From positions 20,604,501 through 20,668,500 of the forward strand of contig NC_087259.1 in NCBI RefSeq assembly GCF_037042905.1: DNA of 64,000 nt, read 5' to 3'. Position 1 is the stretch's first letter; the number at the start of each line of letters is the position of its first letter. Below the pieces are notes generated by a model. It worked only from the letters and a program-made list of their open reading frames with translations. It ran no database searches and was not told where the DNA came from. Source of the stretch: Lytechinus pictus. Lineage: Eukaryota > Echinodermata > Echinoidea > Temnopleuroida > Toxopneustidae. Of this stretch, positions 37,294 through 46,855 are shown in pieces. A program made the position numbers and the translations under genes.

Positions 37294-37350
37294 ATCTTTA
37301 AATCACAGGATAAACCAGTTGGTCAACAGAAAAATGGAGAATGGACAACA

Positions 37351-37622
37351 GGGCCCTGTCTTACAAAGAGTTACGATTGATCCAATCAATCATAACTCTA
37401 TGGAAATCCATCAGTGTCATAATTTTTTCTACAGGAAATTTGCAAAATGTCCTTTGTAAACAAAGGAGAACACCCCAAATTGTCAAGAAATCAATGAATT
37501 TATGGATGTGCATTCATAACTAGAAATTTTTTGAACAAACATGCATTTCATATGTTGACTTTGCTGGCTTTCCATAGTTGCGATTGATTGGATCAATTGC
37601 AACTCTTTGTAAGATGGGAACC
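37351..37622. mobile_element. MITE, family A, most intact copy
   Basis: Inverted ends GGGCCCTGTCTTACAAAGAG and CTCTTTGTAAGATGGGAACC, with the same interior as the copy nested at 9257-9528. Confidence 0.75.
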
Positions 37623-37793
37623 AGAAGTGTCTTGTTTCTGGAATAAGTCTACCCATTCTTTGTTTAAATTAGTCTCATCTCATCATACAAAGGGGTAATT
37701 CCATACAATAATCAAACCTTTTTGTACGTCCAACGCCCATTTTTCTCCTAATTCACTTCATAAACTGACCATGTCATAGTCATTTGATAACTT

Positions 37794-38602
37794 TAGGGGA
37801 AAGTGGGGTAAGTTGAGCCATTTCTTGCTTTTTTTTCATGTTAGAACTTACATGATTCATAATCTTGTAGAAGTAAGTTCCTTGCCTTAGAATTTAATTC
37901 TTGGGAAACATTTTTTACCTATATATAACATTCTACCCCCACACTGAAAGTCACTGTCACCTTTGAAAAAAATGTCAATTGGCTCAACTTGCCCCATCCA
38001 TGGGGTAAGTTGAGCCACAAAAACTATGTACAAAAGATATGAGACAAGAACCAGCATGACAATTTTCAATTAAAAAACTTTTCTTTTGCTAATTCTCTAT
38101 AAATACTAACATCCTCTAAAAGTAAAAAACTGTCTTGTGAATTTGGTCCTTTCTGCCAATGGCTTTCAACCTTTTTAAAATATATATATATATACATTAC
38201 CATGATGGCTGGCTCAACTTTCCCCAGTCCGAACTTAATGTGATATTTTCACTTCCACACATTTCTTATACATCCATCATGTAAAAGACTATGACAAGAA
38301 TGAGGATCCATACCTGGAACTAACAATATTTTTCTCATGTCTGTATTATATTTAAAAATGCATGTGGGTAAAAAGCGCTTATCTATTTCATACCTTTTTT
38401 TACTTTTTAAAACTGAAATTTGTATTTTTCCCTCTGAAAAATTACTTTTTGTTTAAACGTTGAAAACAATGTGGTGGAGTTAGGGTTTATGCAATGGGTC
38501 ATCAATGTATATGGCACCACCACAATGTCTGACTCATGTATTATCAGCCTGGGGTGGTGGCTCAACTTACCCCTATGCTCAACTAATCCCGCCTTCCCCT
38601 AC
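37794..38602. mobile_element. DNA element with repeated GGGGTAAGTTGAGCC motifs
   Basis: It opens with TAGGGGAAAGTGGGGTAAGT and closes with the inverse (GGCTCAACTTACCCC then CCCGCCTTCCCCTA). The 15-base motif occurs at 37805, inverted at 37981, direct at 38002, inverted at about 38211 (TTTCCCC variant) and inverted at 38559. No transposase is visible in about 800 bp. Confidence 0.7.
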
Positions 38603-39447
38603 AGACTGTTGTAAAGAACAAGAAATAAGAGACAGATAATCTAATGAAGGTTCCACGTATAGGGGGTCGGATGTACATATTTTATGGAATTGCCCAAAGG
38701 GTAGCATTTCATAAAACATATTTTTAGAAAAATCTTAATTTAAATTGAGTGTAAACCTATCAAATACAAGAATTTCAGTACAGTTGACTGAAAAGGTCAC
38801 TGATTAATTGGTTTATTGAAAACCTTTCTTAATGACAACAAACTCTGAATAAACAAAAAGTTTGACACCTGCCGGCTGCCGTGGTCGAGTGGTCTGGCCA
38901 CAGTACTTATGCCTGTAAGCAAGGCATGTACTCAAATAAATGGAAATGCTTTATGCATTATTAGTAACTAGGTGTGTACTTGTTAAAAAAAAGATCATCA
39001 TCACTGTTCACCTCAACAGTGCCTTAGAGCTGTTTACAACTGCATGATCAGTTCTGTAAGCATGCTCTCCACTCCAGGGGGTAGTCAGATGAGGCATAAT
39101 CCTATTGCTCATACTGCTGAATAACTTTGGATGTAAGTTTAAGTTTGTAGTCTTGTGCACCACTTACGCACATTCTTCACTCCCTATGCATCACTCGACC
39201 TGATACCGTTATCAAAATCACCTTTCTGGGCAAATTATGTATTTCGACATCGTCTGGCTTGGAGTCTTGTTTTTGATGAACGCCTTTCTCCACTCCCTGA
39301 GGAAAAATCCAGCTGGCCACTCCATGAGGATCAATGAAGTTGCCCCACTTAAATGGTTGCTGCATCACTGCTCATTGCTGATCACCGTTGATTGCAGTTT
39401 GTACACAAAGTATGAACATACTCCACTCCCTGAGGAGCATTAAAGCA

Positions 39448-39453
39448 TTTATT
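39448..39453 (-). terminator. Candidate polyadenylation signal for DHX16 homologue
   Basis: AATAAA on the - strand, about 80 bases after the DHX16 stop codon. Confidence 0.4.
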
Positions 39454-39533
39454 TTTAATGCCCCTGGACATAACAAAGCTGGGCAGACTACAGCAGCGTG
39501 CTTATCGTATCGCATGATCTCTTGTCACACTGA

Positions 39534-39656
39534 TCAGCTTCCGGCCGATTTGCCGACACCCTTCGGCATCTTCTTGCTTGATCCATCCTCTAACTCCTTG
39601 GCCTTGTAGTAGTGAGGAGCTGCCTCAAGAAGCCAACCATTCTCTATCTCGATTAC
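39534..39656 (-). CDS. DHX16: DHX16/Prp2-type helicase, last coding exon
   Basis: Read on the - strand, a TAG acceptor leads in phase 0 into [20 protein letters not shown], followed by [20 protein letters not shown] and a TGA stop (complement of 39534-39536). Human DHX16 ends with a very similar [32 protein letters not shown] tail, which separates it from the related DHX8 and DHX38. DHX16 is the spliceosomal ATPase equivalent to yeast Prp2, which remodels the activated spliceosome before the first catalytic step. The exon is 40 codons plus stop and is the 3' end of the gene. Confidence 0.93.
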   Translation of the reverse strand, partial: VIEIENGWLLEAAPHYYKAKELEDGSSKKMPKGVGKSAGS

Positions 39657-39906
39657 CTACATCATAGAATACACAAATAAGATTTAAAAGATAAATGCCA
39701 GTTGTGATTTAGCCATTTCAAAATGAATTCAAGCAGAATCAAATCAATTATCACCCAAGTGTTTGTATGTGTGAATAAAATTATGTGTCAGTGGATTCCG
39801 GAACTCATTGAATAAATTGCTGAGAAATAAGCAAAATAAGCATGGTACTATTCTTGCCAGATGTTTAGTCTTTTTTTTCCAATCAATAATAATACATTGT
39901 CCCACA

Positions 39907-40119
39907 TGCACTTATCTGTGTTGGCTGTCATTGGTGTGATCATTTTTAAATTTAGATTTCACAAAGTTCAGTTGATGTAAATATACCAAATCTACATGTA
40001 GATCAACAAATGCACTTATCTGTGTTGGCTGTCATTGGTGTGATCATCTTTAAATTTAGATTTCACAAAGTTCAGTTGATGTAAATACATGTATACCAAA
40101 TCTACATGTAGATCAACAA
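39907..40119. repeat. Two-copy tandem duplication (about 104 bp unit) in the last DHX16 intron
   Basis: The block from TGCACTTATCTGTGTTGGCT to TACATGTAGATCAACAAA occurs twice in direct succession (39907-40010 and 40011-40119). The copies are almost identical; the second has a 6-base CATGTA insertion. It is a recent event. Confidence 0.9.
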
Positions 40120-40711
40120 AGGTAAAGTGACAATTTACTTTGGTTTTGCAACTTTCTCATGAAACCAGTGTTTACTGCAATTACATTCATTGCTGTTAAA
40201 ATACTATGAAACTGAAACTGTATCAGTTGCTCTAGAAGGTTTAACTGTATCACATGCTGACTCTCAACTTTCACTTTCATTGCATGTATATCCAGGTATA
40301 TATGGATTATTACATTTCTAGTCATTACAAAGATGCTAGTGCAATCGTATTTAAGTCATACATGTACCTTGTAAAATTATACAAAGCAAATATCTATCAT
40401 GGGTATATTTACTCTTGGTACTTTTGTTAAAATAGAAGTGAAACTTTTACAATCTTGGCACCCTTGTACATACCTATTGTCATATTTGGGTACACTCTCT
40501 AACGTACAGATCTCACATTGTTGAAAAGACTATGGACAGAACTTAACAGCATTTTAGATATGCTTTTGTCTTTAATAGTACTGTCCATCTGAGAATAATT
40601 GCTGAGATTGCTTTGGAAGACCTATCTAGTTTGGAATTGAGTAAAATATTACACATACTTTTTATTTTAAGAAAAATAAAAGGTGAGGAGAGTTATTTTC
40701 ATACGATATAC

Positions 40712-40888
40712 CTGTCTCATGAACTCCTTGGTTGTGAAGACGAGCTCGTGATAAATCAGCCATCTTGGTTGCTCTTCAAACAAACTACTATTAGGATGAA
40801 CCATGACTGTCTGTTGGTGCTTGACTGTCTTGTAATTACCTCCCTTACTGAAGCGTGCAGTATGATAGAAGAAACCAGCAGTGATAGC
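40712..40888 (-). CDS. DHX16: DHX16/Prp2-type helicase, penultimate coding exon (OB-fold region)
   Basis: This 59-codon exon on the - strand has a TTTCAG acceptor, a CAG/GTATAT donor and phase 0 at both ends. The translation starts [20 protein letters not shown], then [20 protein letters not shown] and [19 protein letters not shown]. This is the OB-fold (DUF1605) region shared by Prp2/Prp22/Prp16-type DEAH helicases and matches DHX16 nearly residue for residue ([33 protein letters not shown]). It joins the exons at 42135 and 39534 without a frame change. Partial copies of this exon lie just upstream in the intron (see 40956-41063 and 41680-41842). Confidence 0.95.
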
Positions 40889-40955
40889 CTGAAATATTCA
40901 ATGATAGGGTAATAGTAAATATCATTGCACTCAATCAGAATACTAATATTTCCAA

Positions 40956-41063
40956 TCAAACTGTTATTAGATGGAATATGACTGTTTGTTGGTGCTTGAC
41001 TGTCTTGTAATTAACTCCCTTACTAAAGCGTGTAGTATGATAGAAGAAACCGGCAGTGATAGC
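40956..41063 (-). pseudogene. Partial duplicate of the DHX16 penultimate exon, copy 1
   Basis: 175 bases upstream in the gene's sense, the acceptor (GAATATTTCAG) and first 27 codons of the exon are repeated, reading [20 protein letters not shown] then TVKHQQT. About nine codons further on, a one-base loss brings a stop. The acceptor is intact. If it were used as an exon the reading frame would end early, so it is read as a decaying tandem duplicate. Confidence 0.8.
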
Positions 41064-41085
41064 CTGAAATATTCAATGATAGGGT

Positions 41086-41240
41086 AATTATATTATATCG
41101 GATGGCTCTGAATGGAATACCAGAAATATTCCAAGAGTTTGGGCAAATATTCCACGAATCGCAGATGAGTGGAATATTGGCCCTAACGAGTGGAATATTT
41201 CTGGTATTCCATGAAATAAAGCCATCCAATATAATTATTA
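41086..41240. mobile_element. Foldback element in the DHX16 intron
   Basis: Arms of about 45 bases: TATCGGATGGCT..GGAATACCAGAAATATTCCA at the left and its inverse TGGAATATTTCTGGTATTCC..AGCCATCCAATATA at the right. It lies between exon-duplicate copies 1 and 2. The sequence on to about 41640 may belong to the same or another insertion, as the duplicated intron sequence resumes there. Confidence 0.6.
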
Positions 41241-41639
41241 TCATCTATCCCACCCCTAGCAATAAAAAAGAGAGAGAAATTTGATTGAACAAGTCATATC
41301 CACTTATCACATGGCATCAACACTTCAGTAGATCAAATTTGGTCGTTGACATGCGACTTGCGTGTAGTTCATTATGACGTAATTGAGTGTCGTTCTGCTC
41401 TTATGCTGCGCATCGCATTGCTGTCATTGTTGTACGCGTTGTATATTTCACGCATTCGCGCATGTGCACAATACTGTTGAATATACTCTCATATTCCATA
41501 GCAAATTTTGTACAGGAGCCTACGGGATAATCTTTGGATTTCGGTTATTCTAGGGATACGCTCTCATACTGCACAGTCAATTAATGCAGACCAAAATATG
41601 CGTTTTTAATGTATGGCTTTAACACTCTATATAGATGAT

Positions 41640-41842
41640 AATAGTAAATATCATTGCACTCAATCAGAACACTAATATTTCCTATCAAACTGCTATTGGA
41701 ATGAGTCATAAATATCTGCTGGTGCTTGAGAGGTTAATAATTAACTATTCCTATATAAGATGAACCGTGGTAGTCTACTGGTGCTGGACCCATCTTGTAG
41801 TTAAATCCCTTAGTGAAGAATACAATACAATATAAGAAACCT
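41640..41842 (-). pseudogene. Further degenerate duplicates of the DHX16 penultimate exon and its intron flank
   Basis: 41643-41722 repeats the intron block seen at 40913-40990 (AGTAAATATCATTGCACTCA and onward) and runs into a decayed piece of the exon. At about 41761-41838 a second decayed piece (GATGAACCGTGGTAGTCTAC, CTTGTAGTTAAATCCCTTAG) follows. Both carry many substitutions, so they are older than copy 1. Confidence 0.65.
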
Positions 41843-42058
41843 GGGGGTGTTTCAGAGATTGAAATGTGACTTTATGTTGCTCTTAAATTTCAGCGCGTGC
41901 GGTAGGCTATATAACGCATCACCGCATTGGTCAGATCATGCACACGGGATGCACACTATCGTATAACCATCAATCAGATTATGTGTCAAACAAAATGTGC
42001 ATGTTGGAAATCAAGCACGATTCTGAGTAGCTCTTAAATCTTTGTGAAACACCCCCCT
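41843..42058. mobile_element. MITE (GGGGGTGTTTCAGAGATT ends)
   Basis: Left end GGGGGTGTTTCAGAGATT and right end AAATCTTTGTGAAACACCCC are inverted; internal TGCTCTTAAATTTC and TAGCTCTTAAATC blocks recur. About 75 bases from the next DHX16 exon. Confidence 0.65.
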
Positions 42059-42134
42059 AGCCTGAATATCTAATGAAAGGCAACTAGATGTCAACTCAGA
42101 GCTAAATGTATGGGAAAAGTAGTCAAATTTTTAC

Positions 42135-42296
42135 CTTTCTGATGACAACACTGTCCATTCCACAACTGACAATCTCCATCTCGACTCTCTCCATGAGCCC
42201 CTGGAGTTGATCACGAACATCACGTGCCCTTCTCATCGATCGATGCTGGATGAAGTTCTCAAAGCACCATTGAGTCGAGAAGCCAGTCTCCACCCA
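42135..42296 (-). CDS. DHX16: DHX16/Prp2-type helicase, internal exon (HA2/OB-fold junction)
   Basis: 54 codons on the - strand, with a TGTGCAG acceptor and AAG/GTAAAA donor, phase 0 at both ends. The translation opens [20 protein letters not shown] and continues [19 protein letters not shown], then [15 protein letters not shown]. The QWC[FY]ENF[IV]Q.RSMRRARD[VI]R.QL block is diagnostic of Prp2/Prp22/Prp16 helicases; the preceding exon ends LLNVYNQ, giving the family's NVY.QW.E junction. The intron before it is 19.8 kb and contains two TLR genes on the other strand. Confidence 0.95.
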
Positions 42297-42339
42297 CTGC
42301 ACAGGGAGGAAAGACATAAAATTCATTTACAAAGACTAA

Positions 42340-42900
42340 TGCAATGATGATGATTATAATTATTATGATGGTGGTGATCATGGTAAAATTGATGATAATG
42401 ATAGGGATAATAGGGATGATAATGATGATGGTGGTGATGTTGATAAAGATGATGATGATGGTGGTGGTGATTATGATAATGATGTTGATGATGATGATGA
42501 TAATGATGATGATGACAGTAATAGTTATTATTGATGATGATGTTATTGATGATGATGATAATGATGGTGGTGATGATAATGATGATGATGATAATGATGC
42601 TGATGATTTTGGTGATGATGATGATGATGATAATGATGATGAGAGTGATAGTGATTATGATTACGATGATGATGATGATGATGATGATAATGATGCTGAT
42701 GATTTTGGTGATGATGATGATGATAATGATGATGAGAGTGATAGTGATTATGATTACAATGATGATGATGATGATGATGATAATGATGCTGATGATTTTG
42801 GTGATGATGATGATGATGATGATGAGAGTGATAGTGATTATGATGATGATGATGGTGATGATGGTGATGATGATGATGGTGATGATGGAAATGATAATGA
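42340..42900. repeat. (GAT)n microsatellite/minisatellite
   Basis: About 560 bases of GAT/AAT trinucleotides with a superimposed repeat of about 93-96 bases marked by GCTGATGATTTTGG at about 42598, 42694 and 42788. Long poly-Asp, poly-Met/Ile and poly-His open frames come from the repeat and are not genes. It starts only about 45 bases from the acceptor of the 42135-42296 exon. Confidence 0.95.
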
Positions 42901-43593
42901 CCTTTATGTGCCAATTATTGGAGAAGTCAAGCAGAAACATGCATGTAACAAAGTTTTTTAACTGAATGTTGCAAAAAATTATATGCACTTTAGTCACTCT
43001 ACGTGAAACATGCAACATGCATGTAGAGGAACATGGACATGAAATGTAGGTACTCATACATTCATCAACAAATTATGTCAAGGCTTTTCAGAAGTTTGGA
43101 GCCCAACAAATGTTTTATAAGTTAACTTTCAAATAAACCACGGTGGTTCACGAACCACAAGTTACTCCTGATTTTGTGATCAATAAAATATGAAATATAA
43201 TCTTGTGACCCCGAGATCAGCTTTGACCCTATCACCATAATGCACACATGTGGATCATCTGTACCAAGTGTAAACACAATTGATGCAGAAATAAAGAAAT
43301 GATTCAAGCAAGTTGAACAAAAGCTTTTTAAAAAGGTTGGAAATTACCTCATTATTGTTTGACCTTATGACCCCTAAATGACCTTTGACCCAATCATCCT
43401 CATGGACATACATCTGGTATTACCCACAGAATTAAAACATAAGGGGAAGGCTTATACCCATCCACAATGCATGCGCCGGATTGTCGCCAATTCAATGGCC
43501 CAGCTATTCACTTGATTGCACCGCCGCCATCTTGCTATTCCCTAAGAGTGTCAGATCGTACGGTGTGTGCAGAATTAGGAAACAGTCCCGAGC

Positions 43594-43892
43594 GAAGTTT
43601 TTCTTATTTCATATATATTTTTATATAGTTGAAATATTGATTAATCTCTGCAAACTTGGAAATAATATTCCTGACTCTGCTTGATTTAAACTTACTTAAC
43701 GAGTAACAAATAAATTGTATATAACATCACGAAAACATCATTTTTTCGTAAATTGAGGTTTTTTACCATTATCTTTCTATAGTCTTTGTGCAATGTAAAT
43801 ATGTTCATTACTAAACAGAGTATGTTCATAATTCTATTGATTTATTTGTTGATAATGTTGTAATATTTTTCAATAAATATTTAATTAAAAAA
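43594..43892 (+). mobile_element. Retroposed sequence with 13 bp target duplication and A-rich tail
   Basis: The 13-base sequence AACAGTCCCGAGC occurs at 43581-43593 and again at 43893-43905, directly flanking about 300 bases. The inserted piece ends AATAAATATTTAATTAAAAAA, that is a polyadenylation signal and A-tail. This is the mark of LINE-mediated insertion of a processed transcript or a truncated LINE. A short open frame ending ILINLCKLGNNIPDSA at 43681 could be the 3' end of a source gene; I do not recognise it. Confidence 0.8.
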
Positions 43893-44631
43893 AACAGTCC
43901 CGAGCACTGACAATACAAGATATTGCCCATGTTAGTATTTCTATCTCTGCCATACTACTCCTGAAAGAAGGTAATTCCTGCAGCATTTTTTTTTGCAGTT
44001 CTTTTCAAATTAAGTCTGATTTACAGCCAATCAGTGTACATTCCAGAACAATTGAAAATTGTTTATTTATTCATTTTACTTGGGTTGGTATAATGTGCAC
44101 ATGTTCTAATATTTTGGCAATAAGGGGCATCAATCCATGTTTCGGATTGGGGGGCAAGACAAACAATTTTTTCTAAAGTCCAAAATTTTTGGAGCACGCA
44201 CAAACTGTTTCATGTGAAGTGTGCCAAACAACTGAGAGTTTTGTATGTTTACACAGTACATGTACTTTCCACTTCTTTTTTTAAACATATATTTGCATAG
44301 CATAGCATATAGGCCAATCATGAATTTTCAAAAGATCACAATTTTTTTTTTGATGGGGGAATCAATGTTTGCCCCCCCATTCATGTTTTCTTACTATTTT
44401 CTTGCTTATCAAAATTAATATAGGCCTATTTATTTTGTGAGTGAAAAACAAACTGAAACTGAAACACAAACACTCAACATTACAACACTTCCTTCAGTAT
44501 GAGGGACTACACTTTTTTTAGTTTTCTCTGAATTTCATTATTCTTTTCTTTCTATCTGTTTACAGAAAAGGTGAATACAAATACATGTAAAAAGTCTTTC
44601 CTCATCCTTTCTGTGGTATATTGGTGCCCCT

Positions 44632-45244
44632 AAAGGACAAGTCCACCCCAACAAAAAGTTGATTCGAATAAAAAGAGAAAAATCCATGCAGCATGATACT
44701 GAAAATTTCATCAAAATCGGATACAAAATAAGAAAGTTATGACATTTTAAAGTTTCGCTTAATTTCACAAAACCATTATATTCACATCAGTATCGGTATT
44801 GTCAGTATGCAAATGAGGAGACTGATGACATTACTCACTCACTATTTTTTGTATTTTATTATGTGAAATATTAAATATTCAATTTTTTCCCAGTTGTCAA
44901 GTGAAACAACGATTAATTCCTCCCTGAACATGTGCAATTAGCAATGTTTAATACTATATGGTTCAATCAAGTTGGTCCTTATTGTCAAATTTGTAAAAAA
45001 TGAAATTTTGTATAATTCAAACAATAAAAAACAAAGAAATAGTGAGTGAGGGACATCATCGACTGTCTCATTTGCATGTCATTGAGTTGTGCATATCACT
45101 GTTTTGTGAAAAATAAGCGAAACTTTAAAATATTATAACTTTTTTATTTTACATCCGATTTCGATGAAATTTTCAGCACAATGCTTGTTTGATTTTTCTC
45201 TATTTGTTCAAATAACATTTTTCTGGGGTGGACTTGAACTTTAA
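44632..45244. mobile_element. MITE, family G (AAAGGACAAGTCCACCCCAA ends)
   Basis: The left end AAAGGACAAGTCCACCCCAA is the inverse of the right end TTCTGGGGTGGACTTGAACTTT in outline. Inner blocks also pair: GATACTGAAAATTTCATCAA with TCGATGAAATTTTCAGCA, and ATGCAAATGAGGAGACTGAT with CTGTCTCATTTGCAT. A second, left-truncated copy is at 54024-54467. Confidence 0.75.
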
Positions 45245-46174
45245 ATGCTGAAATCATAGACATATTTCCATCCCCTGCAGTTATTCTATGTAGCAAATGA
45301 CACTGAAATCGCACTTGCCCACATCACAGATGAATGTTTAAAAAGGAATAGGAACATGGCGGCAATCACACGACTACGAAATGTCACAGGCAACACTGGT
45401 TCAAGCTTGACAAGCTTTCCCCTTTCTTATACATGTATTTCCGTGGTATTACCCAAGGATCATGTAAGTGTGAATATAATTGATGCAGAAATAAAGAAAT
45501 GAGAGCAAGTTGAACAGAAACTTTTTGTAACAGGACTAAAAGACCAACAGGAAAAGTGATCACTAGGTCTCTGCCGAACTTTGTTCAGGCGAGACAACAA
45601 TAAGAAATAAAATTAAAACAAGTTAAACATCAGTTTGAGCCTAAACACTCACACCATATATACACAACCATCAACTTTAATATTCACTTTTCAGGGAGAA
45701 TCTATTGAGGAACTAGGGAGATCTTTCTCAATTACATATAATCAAATGGACAAAATCAATGTATGGATCAGGGATATAATGAAAATCTGCAGTTTTCACT
45801 CTAAAATCAGTGAATTTTAGGGGAGTCTCCCAGGCAATGAGTGAGACTTGGCACCAAGAAACAATTTACTACTGTGCAGAGCTAGTCACAGAAATAAGAT
45901 CATGAGCATTTTATTTCCTGGAGATAATTTGGTTTCCAATTTTAATAGCTTGGGGCCTGTTTCTGTTTCAAAAAGAGTTGAAACTACTGCCTTTATGACA
46001 ACTGTCAATCACAATCAAGGTTCCCACGCTATGAGAATTACAACATTTACAAAGTTTCTGTCTCCACGGAATGAGCCACAAGACTAGAATCTCTGATTGA
46101 GTGCATAGTTAATAGTAACATGTTATGAGCCATTACCTTGTGGTATGTCTATCTCTTTTCATATGCTAGATGAT

Positions 46175-46180
46175 TATAAA
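46175..46180 (+). promoter_or_regulatory. Candidate TATA box of TLR gene 1
   Basis: TATAAA, followed about 30 bases later by AGAGAGTTTCAGAG, a block conserved in the other TLR copy at the same distance. It is about 680 bases before the start codon. Position and conservation support it; no transcript evidence is available. Confidence 0.35.
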
Positions 46181-46855
46181 GACTAGAATGACAGTAGAGA
46201 GTTTCAGAGATGCACTCAGACTCAAACAAAAGCAGCACGCTGGTGATTTGCAGTCTACTACCCTGCCGGTGCAAACTCCAGAATGTTCAGAAGGAATTCA
46301 TAGATTATATTTCGTACGGACACCCTTTTTAAGAGCTTGTATTAAAGACTGATAAACTTTGGAGATATCAAGAGAGTTAGGTACACATTGATGGAGGTTT
46401 TGTAATAATCATGAAGTGGAAAAAGCAAAACACGAACAGTTAAAGAAGAAGCAAGGTCATACTGCAGTAGGAAAAGACTTTCTCAATCTTCAAGAATAGT
46501 CCTTTTCCAAGTCATCTGACAATAAATTCTCAAGTCTTGACATATTGCTTGTAAGGGATAACCTGAGTCTTTATCAAGTAACATATTGATGGAGCCATGT
46601 GATGAAGAAGGGATCTTCCAATTCTCTTGGTACAGGCACTTTTGGACAGGAATGTTCAAACAGTTTTGATCTTTTTGATGTGATCTTGTGCAAATCACCA
46701 ATTCACAAAGCAAACTAGTCCACTAATGGTATTAACTGACAGGAAATTTCGATTGTTGCACATAAAGCAAGGAAGATATTGCACTCACACCAATTGTAAA
46801 ACTTCAAGAGAATTTCCTTGATCACCTGAACCAATCCTCAACATCTGAATCCATG

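Larger units (their letters stand above)
31051..39447. other. Intergenic repeat-rich DNA between the array and DHX16
   Basis: No gene is visible. The stretch is a field of short DNA transposons and one LINE end, listed individually. Parts not covered by those entries (for example 31051-31720, 32400-33180, 35560-36920) show nothing recognisable. Confidence 0.6.

Noticed and set aside
38870-38950. tRNA-like GCCGTGGTCGAGTGGTCTGG near 38.88 kb
   Set aside because: Only an A-box-like part is present; no B box follows at tRNA spacing. Possibly a truncated SINE, but not supported enough to list.
42323-43057. Long open frames on both strands (poly-Asp, poly-Ile, poly-His) around 42.3-43.0 kb
   Set aside because: They are produced by the GAT microsatellite being open in several frames; there is no non-repetitive protein sequence or splice context.
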